64,000 nt of DNA from Ovis canadensis (GCF_042477335.2 NC_091251.1:84583501-84647500), one strand, 5' to 3'; positions 37,852 through 50,320 are shown, numbered from the stretch's first letter. Numbers and translations: made by a program. The notes: generated by a model not told the origin, from the sequence alone.

Positions 37852-37910
37852 CTGCAGTTGCCGCCGCTGCCACTGTCGCGCCACCGCCACCGTCGCTGTC
37901 GCTGTCAGTG
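37852..37910 (+). repeat. Imperfect GCC/CCG/CTG-type triplet tract in the SERTA gene 5' UTR
   Basis: A C-rich run of imperfect trinucleotides (GCC, CCG, CAC, GTC, GCT units) lies just upstream of the first coding exon, inside the CpG island. It is probably transcribed as 5' UTR. Confidence 0.5.
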
Positions 37911-37982
37911 CCCTTCTGAAGAGTGACAGCGCCGTAAAAGCGGGAGGGAGCACCGAACCCCGCGCCTTTATGAAACAGGTGC

Positions 37983-37998
37983 ATGCGCCGGTCTCCGG
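37983..37998 (+). CDS. SERTA-domain protein (SERTAD4-like), exon 1 coding part (5 codons plus 1 base)
   Basis: ATG at 37983 gives MRRSP plus one base (G) before a consensus GTGAGT donor at 37999-38004. Joined to exon 2, whose first two bases are CT, it completes an alanine codon (GCT) and continues in frame into the SERTA-gene reading frame, so the phase-1 junction fits exactly. The ATG context is weak (T at -3, C at +4). A second ATG 13 bases upstream (37970) is in another frame and would stop in exon 2, acting as an overlapping upstream ORF. The start is inferred: no in-frame ATG exists in exon 2, and the next in exon 3 lies beyond the SERTA motif. An unseen phase-1 exon within the 12.6-kb intron could still be the true source of the N-terminus. 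Confidence 0.6.
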
Positions 37999-38130
37999 GT
38001 GAGTGGACCCAGCTTGCAAGGTATGTCTGAACTTATCCAGCCAGGTGCCCGCCTCAGGCTCAGAAAAGACTCTTTCATTGAGGGCGTGGATCGGACGTGT
38101 TCTGGGATCCCACCCCGCCCCAGTCATTGA

Positions 38131-41100
38131 AAAGTAGCTAGCTGGTGGTCCCGAACAATATGATTTGATTTTTCTTCTTTAAATCTTGGGATTGTTCTTG
38201 CAGATGCCCCTGCCCGTCGCTGTTAGGTTTGTGCTCGGAAGTTTTCAGTCCTCCCTGTTTTTCCTTTGACTTTACTGCCTGTGTGCAGCTAGGAGGGCTG
38301 GAAGCAGTGAGATCCCAAAGAAAACCTGTGGTTAAGGCGACAAGGATAGTGTAGCTTTGGCTAATTGAATCAACACGTATGGAGAGCAACATTCTTTTTA
38401 GGTCCGGCTCTGGAAAGGGTCCATTTGGCTGGGAGCAGCCAGTTCACTGTTACTCAATCTCCTGAAAAGTAACCATAGTAACTCACCTCTCTTTTGACGG
38501 GATCCTCCTCATTGGCTGCCTATCTTCCTTTGGAAAGCTCATCTCTCTAAATATAGAAGATGATGAGATCTGTAAGCATACATCCATGTAAAAATAAAGG
38601 TGCAGTTAAACATGGCCCTTTAAAGAAAAACTGTCTTCAAAGATAAAGTACCCTTTGACAATTTCAAATCTTGTGAGAAATAGTGTGTATTCCAGTGAAC
38701 GATTGAGTAAGTCTGTTTTGAGTTAACTGCTGAATTGTTACTTTAGAGAGAATATTTCTTGAAATCATACAAAAGTCTGGCATTTAAAGAACTAATTATA
38801 CCTGTTTTTTAAAATCAATCTACTAATAACATCCCCCAAATAATTGCCCAGTAAATATGTGATGAGATGTTATTCATTTATTTCCACATTTCTTAGAATA
38901 GTTAAGAGTCCTCATATTTACAATTAAATTAAATGGAGAATATTATAGTAACTGTGTATTTTTGAAGGTTTACTTACTTCTTTGGTCCAGATCAACTCCA
39001 CCTCAAACATCTTAGTATCTTCCTATTGCATGCCTTCTCCTGACTTGATAACCAGTTCAAGTCAGTGCAGTTCTGACTCTTCCAATGTTATTTGTGTTTC
39101 TCTCCTTGTTTCAAAACCTCAGGTAGCCATTCATGAGTCTGAGGCTTTGAGAAATGCTCACTGTGAAAAGGGGAACTTTCACCAGATTTTCTGAAGCTGT
39201 CCTAGAAATACACTTTTCAGATTGATTCAGCATTACCAGGTAATCACTAGCTTAAAAGAAATTACTGTTTAAATATGTATCCAGAGAAATAAATGCTAAT
39301 GCAGCATTACCATAACTTACAAGATCAATGTAAGGGGTTGTTTATATAGATGGTTGCTGGGTAGAAGTCAATAGAGGTTTTCTGTAGAAAGGACATTTGT
39401 GGGCTGGCAGATTTTCCTCCTGAAGACTCATATGAGTAGGGTGGGGCCAAATTAGGTAGCCTGGCTTGGCGAACATGTCAAGCGGAAACCCTATGAGCAC
39501 ATTGGTACATGTCTGAAATGAAGGCAATAAAGAGAGCTCTCTGCAAAAAGAGAATGTGGTGATTTTTAAAATTTAATTTGCATTGAAGTCATTGTGATAG
39601 AAACCCATGAGTGTCAAGCATGTTAACTCAGTTTTCAGGATATAACATAGTCTTTTACTGAGTGTTCAATCCTCCAGTGGTGTGTAACTTTCACATGTAC
39701 TGAGCTATCCATGTGCAGTTCCTATAGGTAACCAGTCTAGCAGATTATAATTAAATACAGAAAAACATACCGTGGCATATTTCTTCTCTTTCCTTACCTC
39801 CTTTTGCAAAAATAAATAATTGAGCAATTTTATTCAGAAACCTATTTGAAAATTTATTCTAATCTGGTTGTTTAGTTTTTGTGGATGTCTTGAGACTTTA
39901 CAAGTACTGGTCTCTTTGATCACTTATTGAAATATCTGTAGCTTAATAATTTTAAGCACTAAAGATGACTGCTTGAGTCCCGAAATGCTTGTTTCATTAG
40001 TCTTTAGCACCATCCACCTGTTTTCCTTCCTCCATCATAATTACTACATTTTATGGTGAGAAACAAATCCAAAGAGACCAATAAAATTTACTGTCAGCTG
40101 TCATGAGATACATATAGAGTTCTAGTCATGCTATCAATCTGAGGAAAGTTTGAGTAAAGCAACCATAAGTGTTGGCTCATGTATATGCATTATTAGCCTT
40201 TGCATTAGTAATTTCTATACATCCTATCCCTATTTAATATGCATAGAAGTTTAAAATCATTCAGGGCCCTTCAGTTTATGTGAATGAGTCTGCTCTTTCA
40301 TTGAAACCACTGTCATAATCAAAAGGTCAAGTGAAAATAGTTCTTAAATTTGAATTTTGATTCTATCATGAATGTATAATGTGCAGAATATTTACTGTGC
40401 GATCTTGATGACCATATCTATTTAAAGTCATTCACCAGAAAATATTATAATGGTGTTTAAATAAATGAAAACAAATCATTATAACCTAAGCATTTAATCC
40501 TAGAGACATTAGTAGATTCTAAGAGCATGAAAAAACATTTCACCAATTTGTAATTAGCCAGTGTAGCTAGTCTCTCTTGTCAATGGGAAGACCAGCTACA
40601 CTTGAACATATCATGTCTTATAGAGAGGAGTATACTTAAGGCTTAGGAGTATACTAAGACTTAAGGCTAAGATCAAGCAAGTTATAACTGAAATCAAGTT
40701 ATAGTTTCAATTTTTCATGCAGTACTCTATTTGGAAGTTTTTAGGTGTTCATGAACATCATTCTGCATTCAGTTTTATGTCATGTTACTTTCGTGGGATT
40801 TAGAAGATGCTTTGAAACATGGAGAAATGTTGAAAGGTTTAAGATGCTGAGACCACTGCCTCTACATCTGGGCTTTCCACTGAGGACTCTTGCCAGTTGG
40901 CTTTCACTGTCAAAATACCAACATCCCAACAATAGCTCTAGAGCCAAGGCACAACCAGTTCAGGTTGTTGTATCTGTCAAAGCAATACACTTCAGAACCC
41001 CAGAAAAAGCCTATATAATGGTTTCAGAAGCAGGGAGCAAATTTACCATAACTGTGCAGTATGAAAACTGAAGAAGTACATCTTTAGATATTGGGAGGGG

Positions 41101-41837
41101 CTAATTTTTGTCAGCACTCCCTGCCTTCCATCTTATTTTTAGTAAGCTGTCTATCTAGATAGTCTCAATACATTGCATTAATGTATCCACTTTTTAGTTT
41201 AACACAATTATTTTTTAATTTTTCACGATTAAATTTAACAGGCTAAAAGCAGATATCTAGTTTGCTGCCATAATTCTCAATAGGAGTGGGAGGATATTAA
41301 CAAAGGATTTGCTAGTGTTATGTTCCGTATTGTAATGTAACTATATTTAGAAAAACTTAAACCTTTTCTCATGCTATGAATTATAGAAAGTAAAATGCAA
41401 AAAGTAAATCTTCTTGGTAGATAGAAATATATGAGTCTTCTAAATATTAGTGATAATCAAGAGGAGAGGAGGGACAGGGAACCTGGAAAATCCCCTCCAT
41501 GGTGGTGTATCAGAATTTGTGTTACTTTTAAAATGTTTATTAAAAGGGGGCATGGGTTAAGATGTGAAGAAAAGTTGGGGACATTGCAAAGAGAATCAGG
41601 ACTCAGAAACCTGGAGTCTTATTTTACCGCTTTATGGCTCAGTATCTTATGTGGGAGATAAGACATCTACTAAGCGGTATGCAAGAGTTGAACACAATGT
41701 AACTTAAAGAAGTGTCTATTACTCTTTAGTGAATAAAGAACATTTTATCACCACAACAACTCCAGGTGGTGACATAAATGAGGCAGTAATGAGTGAGGGC
41801 AGAGAATTAACCAACTCCAGAGCAAGATGTTCAAGGG
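38131..41837. other. First intron of the SERTA gene, 5' part, nothing recognised
   Basis: No recognisable repeats in 3.7 kb directly downstream of the CpG island, which is where intronic enhancers often lie. The open frame at 40745-41071 has no splice context. Confidence 0.45.
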
Positions 41838-41942
41838 CATGGAACCCACAAATATGAGGGCCAACTGTACAACGTAAGTTTATATGAGGGACTTGAGCAT
41901 CTATAGATTTGGGTATCTGTGGGGGCCCTGGAACCAGTGCCC
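41838..41942. mobile_element. MER2/Tigger-like DNA transposon remnant
   Basis: ACCCACAAATATGAGGGCCA followed by GGGACTTGAGCATCTATAGA and GGTATCTGTGGGGGCCCTGG resembles the ends of Tigger-type elements (MER2-like). Only part is kept. Confidence 0.5.
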
Positions 41943-42463
41943 TGAAATTGAGGAATGACTCTATTCTTAGTAAAGTTAATGATTAGGTTTAATTTATGTT
42001 TTTCTACAACACTTCTGGATATCTGGCTTAATTTTTTTGGTGATCTACCCAAACTCGATGGTAGTATCAAAGTGGAAGAAAATGAGGGTGTTACAAATGA
42101 GGTACTTTTGAAAAGACTACTGCTTTGAACATCAGGGTGCATGGATCTTTTCAAATTAAGTAAATTTGTAAAATTAAGTAAATCTTTTCAAATTTGGATA
42201 TATGCCCAGGAGTGGGGTAACTGGATCATATGGTAGCTGTGTTTTTAGTTTTTTAAGGAATCTTCATTCTATTTTCCATATGACTGTTCAGTTTACATTC
42301 CATCAACAGTGTGGGAGGGTTCCCTTTTCTCCACACCCTCTCCAGCATTTATTGTTTGTAGATTTTTTTAAAAATTATGGCCATTCTTACTAGTGTAAGG
42401 TGATACCTTAGCACTATTTACAATAGCCAAGAGGACATGGAAGCAAAGATGTGGTACATATAT

Positions 42464-42687
42464 TTTTCCTGGGTGTCTCAGTGGTAAAAGAGTCCATCTG
42501 TCAGTGCAGGAGAAGTGGGTTTGATCCCTGGGTTCAATCCCTGGGTTAGGAAGATCCCCTGAAGAAGGAAATGACAACCCACTCCAGAATTCCTGCCTGG
42601 AGAACCCCATGGAGTCTGGTGGGCTACAGTCCTTAGGGTTCAAAGAGTTGGACATGACTTAGTAACTGAATAACAGAAGCAGCAGCA
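42464..42687 (+). mobile_element. Bov-tA SINE inside an L1 3' end
   Basis: A sense copy bounded by GGTACATATAT (42453-42463) and GGTGCATATAT (42688-42698), a near-perfect target duplication within L1 sequence. A short repeat of GATCCCTGGGTT/CAATCCCTGGGTT marks a local duplication in the head. Confidence 0.9.
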
Positions 42688-42959
42688 GGTGCATATATAC
42701 AATGGAATATTACTCAGCCTTAGAAAGAATGAAGTAATGCCATTTGCGGCAGCATGGATGGACCTAGAGATTGTCAAACTGAGTGAAATAAGTCAGACAG
42801 AGAAGAACAAATATCATATCTTATATGGGGAGTATAAAAAAGGGTACAAGTGAACTTATCTACAAAATGGATATAGGGTTACAGATGTAGAACATAAACT
42901 TTTGGTTATCAGGGTATAAGGGGGGATAAATTGAAAGATTGGGATTAACATAGACACAC

Positions 42960-43240
42960 TGCTGCTGCTGCTGCTGCTAAGTCACTTCAGTCATGTCTGA
43001 CTCTGTGTGATCCCATAGAAGAGAGCCTACCAGGCTCCGCCATCCCTGGGATTCTCCAGGCAAGAACACTGGAGTGGGTTGCCGTTTCCTTCTCCAATGC
43101 ATGAAAGTGAAATGTGAAAGTGAAGTCATTCAGTCGTGTCTGACTCTTTGCGAACCCCATGGACTGCAGCCCACCAGGCTCCTCCGTCCATGGGATTTTC
43201 CAGGCAAGTGTACTGGAGTGGGGTGCCATTGCCTTCTCCA
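42960..43240 (-). mobile_element. BOV-A2 SINE inside an L1 3' end
   Basis: Two Bov-A units, antisense, opening with a short GCT run. ACATAGACACAC before and ACATAGATACAC after mark the target duplication in the same L1 that holds the SINE at 42464. Confidence 0.9.
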
Positions 43241-44510
43241 CATAGATACACGACTACATATAAAATAGATAACTAACATGGACTGCCTGTGTAGCACTGG
43301 AAACTCTACTCAATACTCTGTAGTGATCTACATGGGAAAATAATCTAAAAGAAAGACTGGATATACATTTATGTATAGTAGATTCGCTTTGAAACTAACA
43401 TTATAAATCAACTATACTTAAAAAAAAAGGCTACTTCCATACACATAGCAGGGATTTAAAACCCTTCTCTGAGCAACAGACTGGGGTGCCTAAGGAAGTA
43501 GAGCATTTCCCTAGACATTGTTGATGTTTCCTGTCACCTCCACCTGTCAGTGCGGTTGTTTTGCCAGTGTTCTTTCTGATTCATTCCCACTTTCTAAGGT
43601 AAAAGGTAGAGTGTAAGGGAGCCTCATCCTTCAAAATAAGGAATGCACTTCCGAGGGGCGATAAGTCACAAAACTTCCCCCAGGAACCTGCTGCACTGCA
43701 TCTCTCTCATTAGTAGAGCCAGATCTCATTATGTAGGCTGCAGTGCAGTATCAAAGGTAAATATGGTTCCCTGGCTGATCCTGTCCATTTAAAGATGTTC
43801 TCTTTGGTTCCGAGACCATCACCAGTGAAACAAGGTAGGCGTGTGGAACATCAAATGGTCTTTGATTTAATATTACATATCTGTGCTTGGGGCTGTCTTT
43901 ACGCTGCTAGTTTCCTGAAAAAAATCTGTAACTCCCTGGCTGTCAGTATCCCTTGGAAGTTCCTTAGAAAGTTTTCCAGAAGCTGCAACTTGTTGGTAAT
44001 TTTAAACTGCAAGTAGGGTCAATCGTGTGCCTGGAGTGGAAGATACTTCTGAAGGAACAGGTTGCCCCATTGATTCACAGCTAAAAACTGGCAATGATTT
44101 CTGCTCCTCTAGAGCGTATTATCCAGAAAGGTGCCAGGCAAGGGGTTATGAGGGAGAAGATTGATGGGATATTGCTAAACATCAGCAAAGCTAAAGGTCT
44201 ACAGAAGATGTAGCATTACAGCCTTGCATATTGCACCTGTCTGTCTTCTTGAATCCACTCACGGATGTTTCATGCATCCTCTGCTTAACACTAAAGAGAG
44301 GACAGATGTCCTCCATACAACATAGTGCTGCTGAGTGGCATGTATACACTCACATATATGGCTTCAAAAATAAGGCCACTACAATAGTAATGTGTAATAT
44401 TGAGCAGAAAATATGTGGATGTATGACAGGCTCTCAGTGCTTTTTAAACATCTCATTTAATCCATGCACAACTCAGTGATTTTGATATTTGGCCTCACTT
44501 AATCAATGAG

Positions 44511-44723
44511 AACTGACTCATTGGAAAAGACCCTGATCCTGGGAGAGATTGAAGGCAGGAGGAGAAGGGGATGACAGAAGATGAGATGTTTGGATGGCAT
44601 CACCGACTCGATGGCATGAGTTTGTGCAAGCTCCAGGAGTTGATGATGGACAGGGAAGCCTGGTGTGCTGAAGTCCATGGGGTCGCAAATAGTTGGACAC
44701 GACTGAGTGACTGAACTGAACTG
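44511..44723 (+). mobile_element. BovB 3' fragment (ART2A-like), sense, with 10-bp target duplication
   Basis: A 213-base BovB 3' end reading toward the terminal CTGAACTGAACTGA, bounded by AATCAATGAG at 44501-44510 and 44724-44733. Confidence 0.87.
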
Positions 44724-44986
44724 AATCAATGAGGAAACTCAGGGTTCTTTGACATTAAATACTTTGTCCTAAGTCACTAAGAAAATAAACTGTAGAACTG
44801 AGATCAGAACCAGTGTCCTGGAAGATCATGCTGAATTGTCTGTAGCCAATGCAGCAAGATTGCAGAATGTAACTAACATTGAGAGGTAGAGTAGCTCTTT
44901 GTAAACAGGTGTGCCCATGGCACTTAAGGAAGGATTTCAGTAGCTTTGCCATCGGCAAAGCATTATGTATATATGTAGGGATACAT

Positions 44987-45256
44987 CGGAGAAGGCAATG
45001 GCACCCCACCCCAGTACTCTTGCCTGCAAAATCCTATGGACAGAGGAGCCTGGCAGGCTGCAGTCCATGGGGTCGCTAAGAGTCAGACATGACTGAGTGA
45101 CTTCACTTTCACTTCTCACGTTCATGCATTGGAGAAGGAAATGGCAACCCACTCCGGTGTTCTTGCCTGGAGAATCCCAGGGATGAGGGAGCCTGGTGGG
45201 CTGCCGTCTATGGTATCACACAGAGTAGGACATGACTGAAGCAATTTAGCAGCAGC
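44987..45256 (+). mobile_element. BOV-A2 SINE with 10-bp target duplication
   Basis: Two sense Bov-A units joined by a TTCATGCATTGGAGAAGG linker, bounded by AGGGATACAT at 44977-44986 and 45257-45266. Confidence 0.92.
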
Positions 45257-46407
45257 AGGGATACATACTTTTTTTAACGCTCATCCCAGGCTAACGCTAG
45301 GCAAAGAGAAATCGTTGAGAGACTGGAAGGTGAGTCACGTGGTTTGTCCACATCACGGATTGGTTGTTGATCTGACTAGAAGCTCTTTATTTTCCCCATT
45401 GATCAAACTCTTCCTTTGATTTTGGGTACAGAGGCATACAGCCAATAGGATGGTCCAAACTCTGTTTTTGTGGTAGTCCTGTTTCGATTAAAGTATTGTG
45501 GGGTAGAAAATGAAAACCTTACCAAAATTAAGATATGTTAAATTCATCACTTCTTTACCGTTTCTTAGGTTTTTTACAGTCTTGGGCAAAGAATGGTTTT
45601 ACTATCACAAGAGTTGTCCTTTTATGATCGTCTGTACTCTTGAAGTGTTTGTAAATTAATTTGCTGATGATTTTTCCTTAATGTACTGCCCATGGGCTGT
45701 GCACCAAATGAAATCACTTGTGTGCTAATGGGATTTCAGTTGTCTGGAGGCAGAAGAAGAAGAGTTAGAAAGAGCATTTAAGCAACCATTTGTAATTACA
45801 TTTTAAACATTTATTTAAAGAAATATGTATAAATTGTTCTGTCAGAACTCTAATGACAAGGATGGTCATTCTGTTCTGTGACTTTTCATTTGTTTGTTGA
45901 CATTTTAGACTAGGAAAGACATTGAGGTTGGCACAGATATTTTATGTACCCAGAGGTTAGAGTATTAAAAACAATTTGAATATTCAAGTCAGCATTAGCC
46001 ATTTTACTTTCAGAGATAAATTTAGGCTCAGCCTCATTCAATTTTATAATTTATACGCTGTTCTCAGAGTTCAGGACATGGACTGTGAAGACAGAGGCCA
46101 TTTTATTTTTTCTTGTCTATTTCATCAGCTTTATTTGAATAATAGTCTGGGTTGAGTTGGGCTTTTTAGCTATGGGAGAATTATATAAATAGATTTACAT
46201 ACGTTTACTGGGTCATAACAGGCAAACTTATTTGGAAATTCAGAGTAACTTTAGTTCTTCAAATGACTATTTGGATATTTTAAAAAACAGTTACATTTCC
46301 TTCACCCGAACTGTATAACCGGTGATAATATATCTAGAAGCATTTTCTTGGAACTGTTATAGTATCTGTGCTATTTTCATCTTGATCATTTGAAGTACTC
46401 TCTAGTT

Positions 46408-46641
46408 GGGGCCTCCCAGATGGTTCAGTGGAAAAGAATCCACCTGCCAGTGCAGGAGATAAAGCAGACCTGAGCTTTATCCCTGGGTCAGGAAGACCCC
46501 CTGGAGGAGGAAATGGCAGCCCACTCCAGTATTCTTGCCTGGAGAATCCCATGGACAGAGGAGCCTGGTGGGCTACAGTCCATGGGGTTGCAAAGAGTTG
46601 GACACAGCTGAGTGCACGCACGCACGCACACACACACACAT
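46408..46641 (+). mobile_element. Bov-tA SINE with GCAC/CA tail
   Basis: A sense copy from GGGGCCTCCCAGATGGTTC to AGTTGGACACAGCTGAG, followed by a (GCAC)n(CA)n microsatellite tail at about 46614-46641. Confidence 0.9.
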
Positions 46642-46769
46642 AGATTTAAGTCTCTAATTATAATCTAGTATCTCTAGGAAGCAGGGTGGTAGAAAGAATC
46701 TTAAGGTCAAAGCTAGAAGGCCAGGCTAGGATTTGCTTCTGGGATAGATCTGTGCCTATTGGCCCTAAT

Positions 46770-46985
46770 AAGAACTAGGATTTGATTGAGGGCTTACTAT
46801 ATTCTGGGCATAATGCCAGTCACTTTCCACGAATTATTTCAGTGATCCTGTGAGCCAGTATTACTTCTATCCCCACTTAACAAATGAAATTTGTGGAGTG
46901 TTCATGTAAGTTTCTCAAGGTCACACGACTAAGAAGTGGTGGATCTGGACCACTTCCACCTGCCTTAAAAACCCAGACTCTCAGC
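46770..46985 (-). mobile_element. MIR SINE, antisense
   Basis: The + strand reads the reverse MIR: TTACTATATTCTGGGCATAATG, TATCCCCACTTAACAAATG and CAAGGTCACACGACTAAGAAG. Confidence 0.7.
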
Positions 46986-48059
46986 CACACACACCAAATT
47001 GAAAACCACTGAACCCTTCTGGGTCTCAGTTTCCCCATCTGTAGATCATGTAGGCTGAACACGTGATCAATAAATAGTTCCCAGCTCTGAATTTTTTGAA
47101 TTTTCATCCAGCCAAGAAAACAGATGTAGGAACTTATGTTTGCTATATATTTTAGCCTCAAAGTGGCTAAAAGCATCCTCCAAAATTTGATGCCGAAAAC
47201 ATTGTGAATAGCTAAACAGCATGCAAGGAAGTAATTGTCGAATGGATACCAGCTGTGAAAGCTTTTCAGCATTTCAACAACCCATGGGGGTATTTTTTAA
47301 GAGCAATAAACTAAGTGGCTAAGTGTGTCGTCCACAGAGCTGAGACGCAAATCTAAACCCCTGAGAATTTACTGTGTTTCCAGGGTCCAATACATTCTCT
47401 ATCTTAGGATAACTGCCTGAATATAGCAGACAGAGTCTTTATGAACCTTGCTTGGGACCATACATATTTTTTGGTCTTATTATTAACTAAAAAGTATTTA
47501 ACCAGATCATCACGTGGTTTATTTGATACTTGTTTTTCTAAGTTGCCACCTGCCCTGCCTTGTGTCATTCACTAAAAGGCCTTTACTTGGCTATTAATGC
47601 TGTAGACATTGCATTACTTTGTAAAATAAATGAATATGTGTTTACTTCCAAATATATATGTGAATGTATATACATATATATTTATATTTTCAAATCTTTC
47701 CTCACCCTTTCTTGCACTACAGTAACTCATCGAACCTTTTTTTAAAAAAAATTAGTGACCTGTCCAGTCATTTATAATGCTAATAACTGTCAGTCATTGA
47801 TATTTCTTAATGTGAACTGAGGAATTTATGTTGAAAAGTGATCTCATTCATTTTTCACTACTAGTTTAAATGGAGTCTGGCTTTGCTCATAAAGCTAAAA
47901 CATCTAAGTCAATGTAGCCAATGTCACAATAACAACAACAAAAATCAATCAAGTCAGTTGCTTGGCAGTCTCACGATTAGGCAATCAGTTGATGGGCTGA
48001 ATGTTCTGTTTTCAACTTGCTGTTGTAGTGTTACTACTACGCTTGCCTAATGCTATCAC

Positions 48060-48245
48060 ATAGAGGCTCTCAATATTCTGTCCCCAGGTCTGCAACTTCA
48101 GCATTACCTGGGAATTTGTGAGAGATAGAAATTCTCTGTTCCTAGCCCAGACACAATGAATTAGAAGTTCTGGGGGTAGGACCCAGCAATTGGCGTTTTT
48201 AGGAGAGACAATTCTGATGCTTCCTAACTTTTGAGAACCATAATG
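48060..48245 (+). mobile_element. MER5A-like hAT remnant
   Basis: GAGGCTCTCAATATTCTG, GAATTAGAAGTTCTGGGGGT and the terminal ACTTTTGAGAACCATAATGG fit the hAT-Charlie element MER5A. Confidence 0.7.
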
Positions 48246-48271
48246 GCATCAACGGGTTAAGTGGTTTAAAA

Positions 48272-48560
48272 GAAATCGGTAATTCTTGTGGTTGCCCAGG
48301 GGAAGAGTGAGGGGAAGAGATAGGGAATTGGGAATCAACATGTACCCACTGCTATATTTAAAATGGTTAACCAACAAGGTCCTACTGTATAGCACAGGGA
48401 ACTCTACTAAATGTTATGTGGCAGCCTGGGTGGAAGGGCAGTTTGGGGAAGAATGGATGTATATGTATGGCTAAGTCCCTTTGCTGTCCACCTGAAACTG
48501 TTACAATATTGTTAACAGGCTATACTCTAAAGTAAAAAGTTAAAAAAATTTTAAAAAGCA
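48272..48560 (+). mobile_element. Artiodactyl L1 3' end
   Basis: GGGAATCAACATGTACCCAC, AAGGTCCTACTGTATAGCAC and ACTGTTACAATATTGTTAAC followed by an A-rich tail are the usual 3' end of ruminant L1. Confidence 0.8.
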
Positions 48561-48630
48561 ATAAGTAATAATTAATTGTTATCACAGAATAACCCAAAAT
48601 TTCGCTTCCTTATTGATTCAGTCCTTTAAG

Positions 48631-48840
48631 TGTTAGTGTGTTAGTAGCTCAGTCATATCTGACTCTTTGCATCCCCATAGACTGTAGCCCGCCAGGCACC
48701 TCTGCCCATGGGATTCTCCAGGCAACAATACTGGAGTGGGTAGCTATTCCCTTCTCCTGGGGAGCTTCCCAATTCAGTGATTTAACCTAGATCTCCCTCA
48801 TTGCAGGCAGATTCTTTACCATCTGAGTCACTGGGGAAGC
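48631..48840 (-). mobile_element. Bov-tA SINE
   Basis: An antisense, somewhat diverged copy with tail TTAGTAGCTCAGTCATATC and head ATCTGAGTCACTGGGGAAGC on the + strand. Confidence 0.88.
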
Positions 48841-50125
48841 TCAAAAATACACCTAAGAAAATGTTAACTAAAAAAAACAGCCCCTGAGAAAACTAGGTTC
48901 ATTGATGTTTTCATTACAAATAATTTTGTTTTCCTTTTTTTCTAACCTTTGAAATCTGTGAAAATTTCATATAAACTGAGATGTGCTAACTGAACTCAGG
49001 AATTGTGTACTGACTTTTTCAGTTGTGAATGATCATTACACATTCATCTCTTTTTAGGTCAGACACACCAGTGGCTTAAAATTCTTATTTCCCTTACAGA
49101 ACATGCCAACTCTAATTTAAGACTCTCTTGGGTTTATAATCCACAGCTGTGCCAGTGAAAATTTGGAAAGTTTTAGGTGTGATTTTTTTTTGTTTTTTGT
49201 TTTGGTAGATTTTCCTACTGGTTAAGGAAAACCACCCAGCTACAAAAAGCTACAGGAAATGTTATACAGATGCCACCAAAAGGAGGAAAACTTAGAAGAG
49301 TCATGTTTTTAAAGAGTATGTTTTTAATAGTTAAGATTTAAAAAATTCAAGATGTCAGGGAAAAAACATCAAATGTCTTAACCATGAATTTATTTAGCCA
49401 ACACATTAATTAACTACTCATTTTGTGAATCAAATGGTCTCAACACCCAGAAATATTCAAAGGTGTGTTTAACGGTAAAATTGATAATGCTTAAGTATAA
49501 ATTTTATGTTCTAATCTGGTCTACTGAGGTTGAATGAGTACTGAACTGGACTCAAATTTCTGTTCTAAATTCATTCAGTGCTTTCACTAGGAAGCGCCTT
49601 CTGTATCTTTAGGGTTCAAAGCTATACTTGCCTCTTTTCCATGATAAGAGCACCACCTAGTGTACAGACTAAAAATTCCCTTTAAACCAAACCTCTGAAA
49701 ATAGGCCTTCAGAACACCATCCTTCCCTAAACAAGTTAGGTTTTTCAACAATAGTGTATTAAAGGAGAGAACAACATTTTTACTTTAAAAATTATACCAA
49801 GGTCAAGTTTTCTAATCAGTATGATATTTGAACTGTTTGCTTATGATTAACCTATGCTAAGCCAGGTGTTATGAGGATGGTTATACCATGACCATATAAT
49901 AGGGTTTGTCTGTAGACATGCGATTATTTCTTTAAAGTATATAATTGGGTCACCAACCATTTTACATATATTTGGTTAACCGAGAAACATTAAATGCCTT
50001 CTGTAAGGGAAGCAGTATAATGAAAAGCATGATGAAAAATAACATTTCTTTCCATTCATTTTGTGCATCAATTTCAAATGTGGATATGTTTTGACATTAA
50101 ATGGCATAACATTAAATAGAGGATT

Positions 50126-50320
50126 GGGGGCTTTCCTGGTGGCTCACACAATAAAGAATATGCTTGCAGTGTGGGAGATCCCTGGGTCAGGAAAATCCCC
50201 TGGAGATGGGAAAGGCTACCCATTCCAGTATTCTTGCCTGGAGAATTCCATGGACAGAAGAGTGTGGCAGGCTACAGTCCATGGGATTGCAGAGTTGGAC
50301 AGACATAGTGACTAACACTT
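50126..50320 (+). mobile_element. Bov-tA SINE near exon 2 of the SERTA gene
   Basis: A sense copy from GGGGCTTTCCTGGTGGCTC to AGTGACTAACACTTC, lying 300 bases upstream of exon 2 in the long intron. Confidence 0.9.

Larger units (their letters stand above)
37190..38130 (+). promoter_or_regulatory. CpG-island promoter of the SERTA-domain gene
   Basis: This is the only clearly CpG-rich, GC-rich stretch in the window apart from BovB 5' sequence. CpG density peaks between about 37640 and 38000 and ends with a splice donor at 37999. Candidate elements seen: a CRE-like half site CGTCA at 37685-37689, two direct copies of CTCCTAGCAAC at 37694-37704 and 37706-37716 (each with an RFX-type half site, GTTGCTA on the other strand), and a forward CCAAT box at 37741-37745. 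No TATA box was found. The start site is probably between 37750 and 37900 (inference). A divergent transcript from the other strand would be common for such an island, but no coding exon for one is visible. Confidence 0.75.
42190..43430 (+). mobile_element. L1 3' end interrupted by two SINEs
   Basis: L1 sequence runs from GGATATATGCCCAGGAGTGG through GGAATATTACTCAGCC and GTATAGCA-like 3' UTR to an A-tail at 43421-43429. A Bov-tA (42464) and an antisense BOV-A2 (42960) are inserted in it. The L1 has no open frame. Confidence 0.85.
43431..46407. other. SERTA gene intron, between L1 and Bov-tA
   Basis: Apart from the BovB piece at 44511 and the BOV-A2 at 44987, no element or exon was recognised. 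Confidence 0.45.

Noticed and set aside
37709-38127. Two minus-strand open frames across SERTA exon 1
   Set aside because: Low-complexity Ala/Arg-rich translations of the triplet tract, antisense to a well-supported exon.
40745-41071. 108-residue + strand open frame in the SERTA gene intron
   Set aside because: No resemblance to known proteins, no splice context and AT-rich composition.
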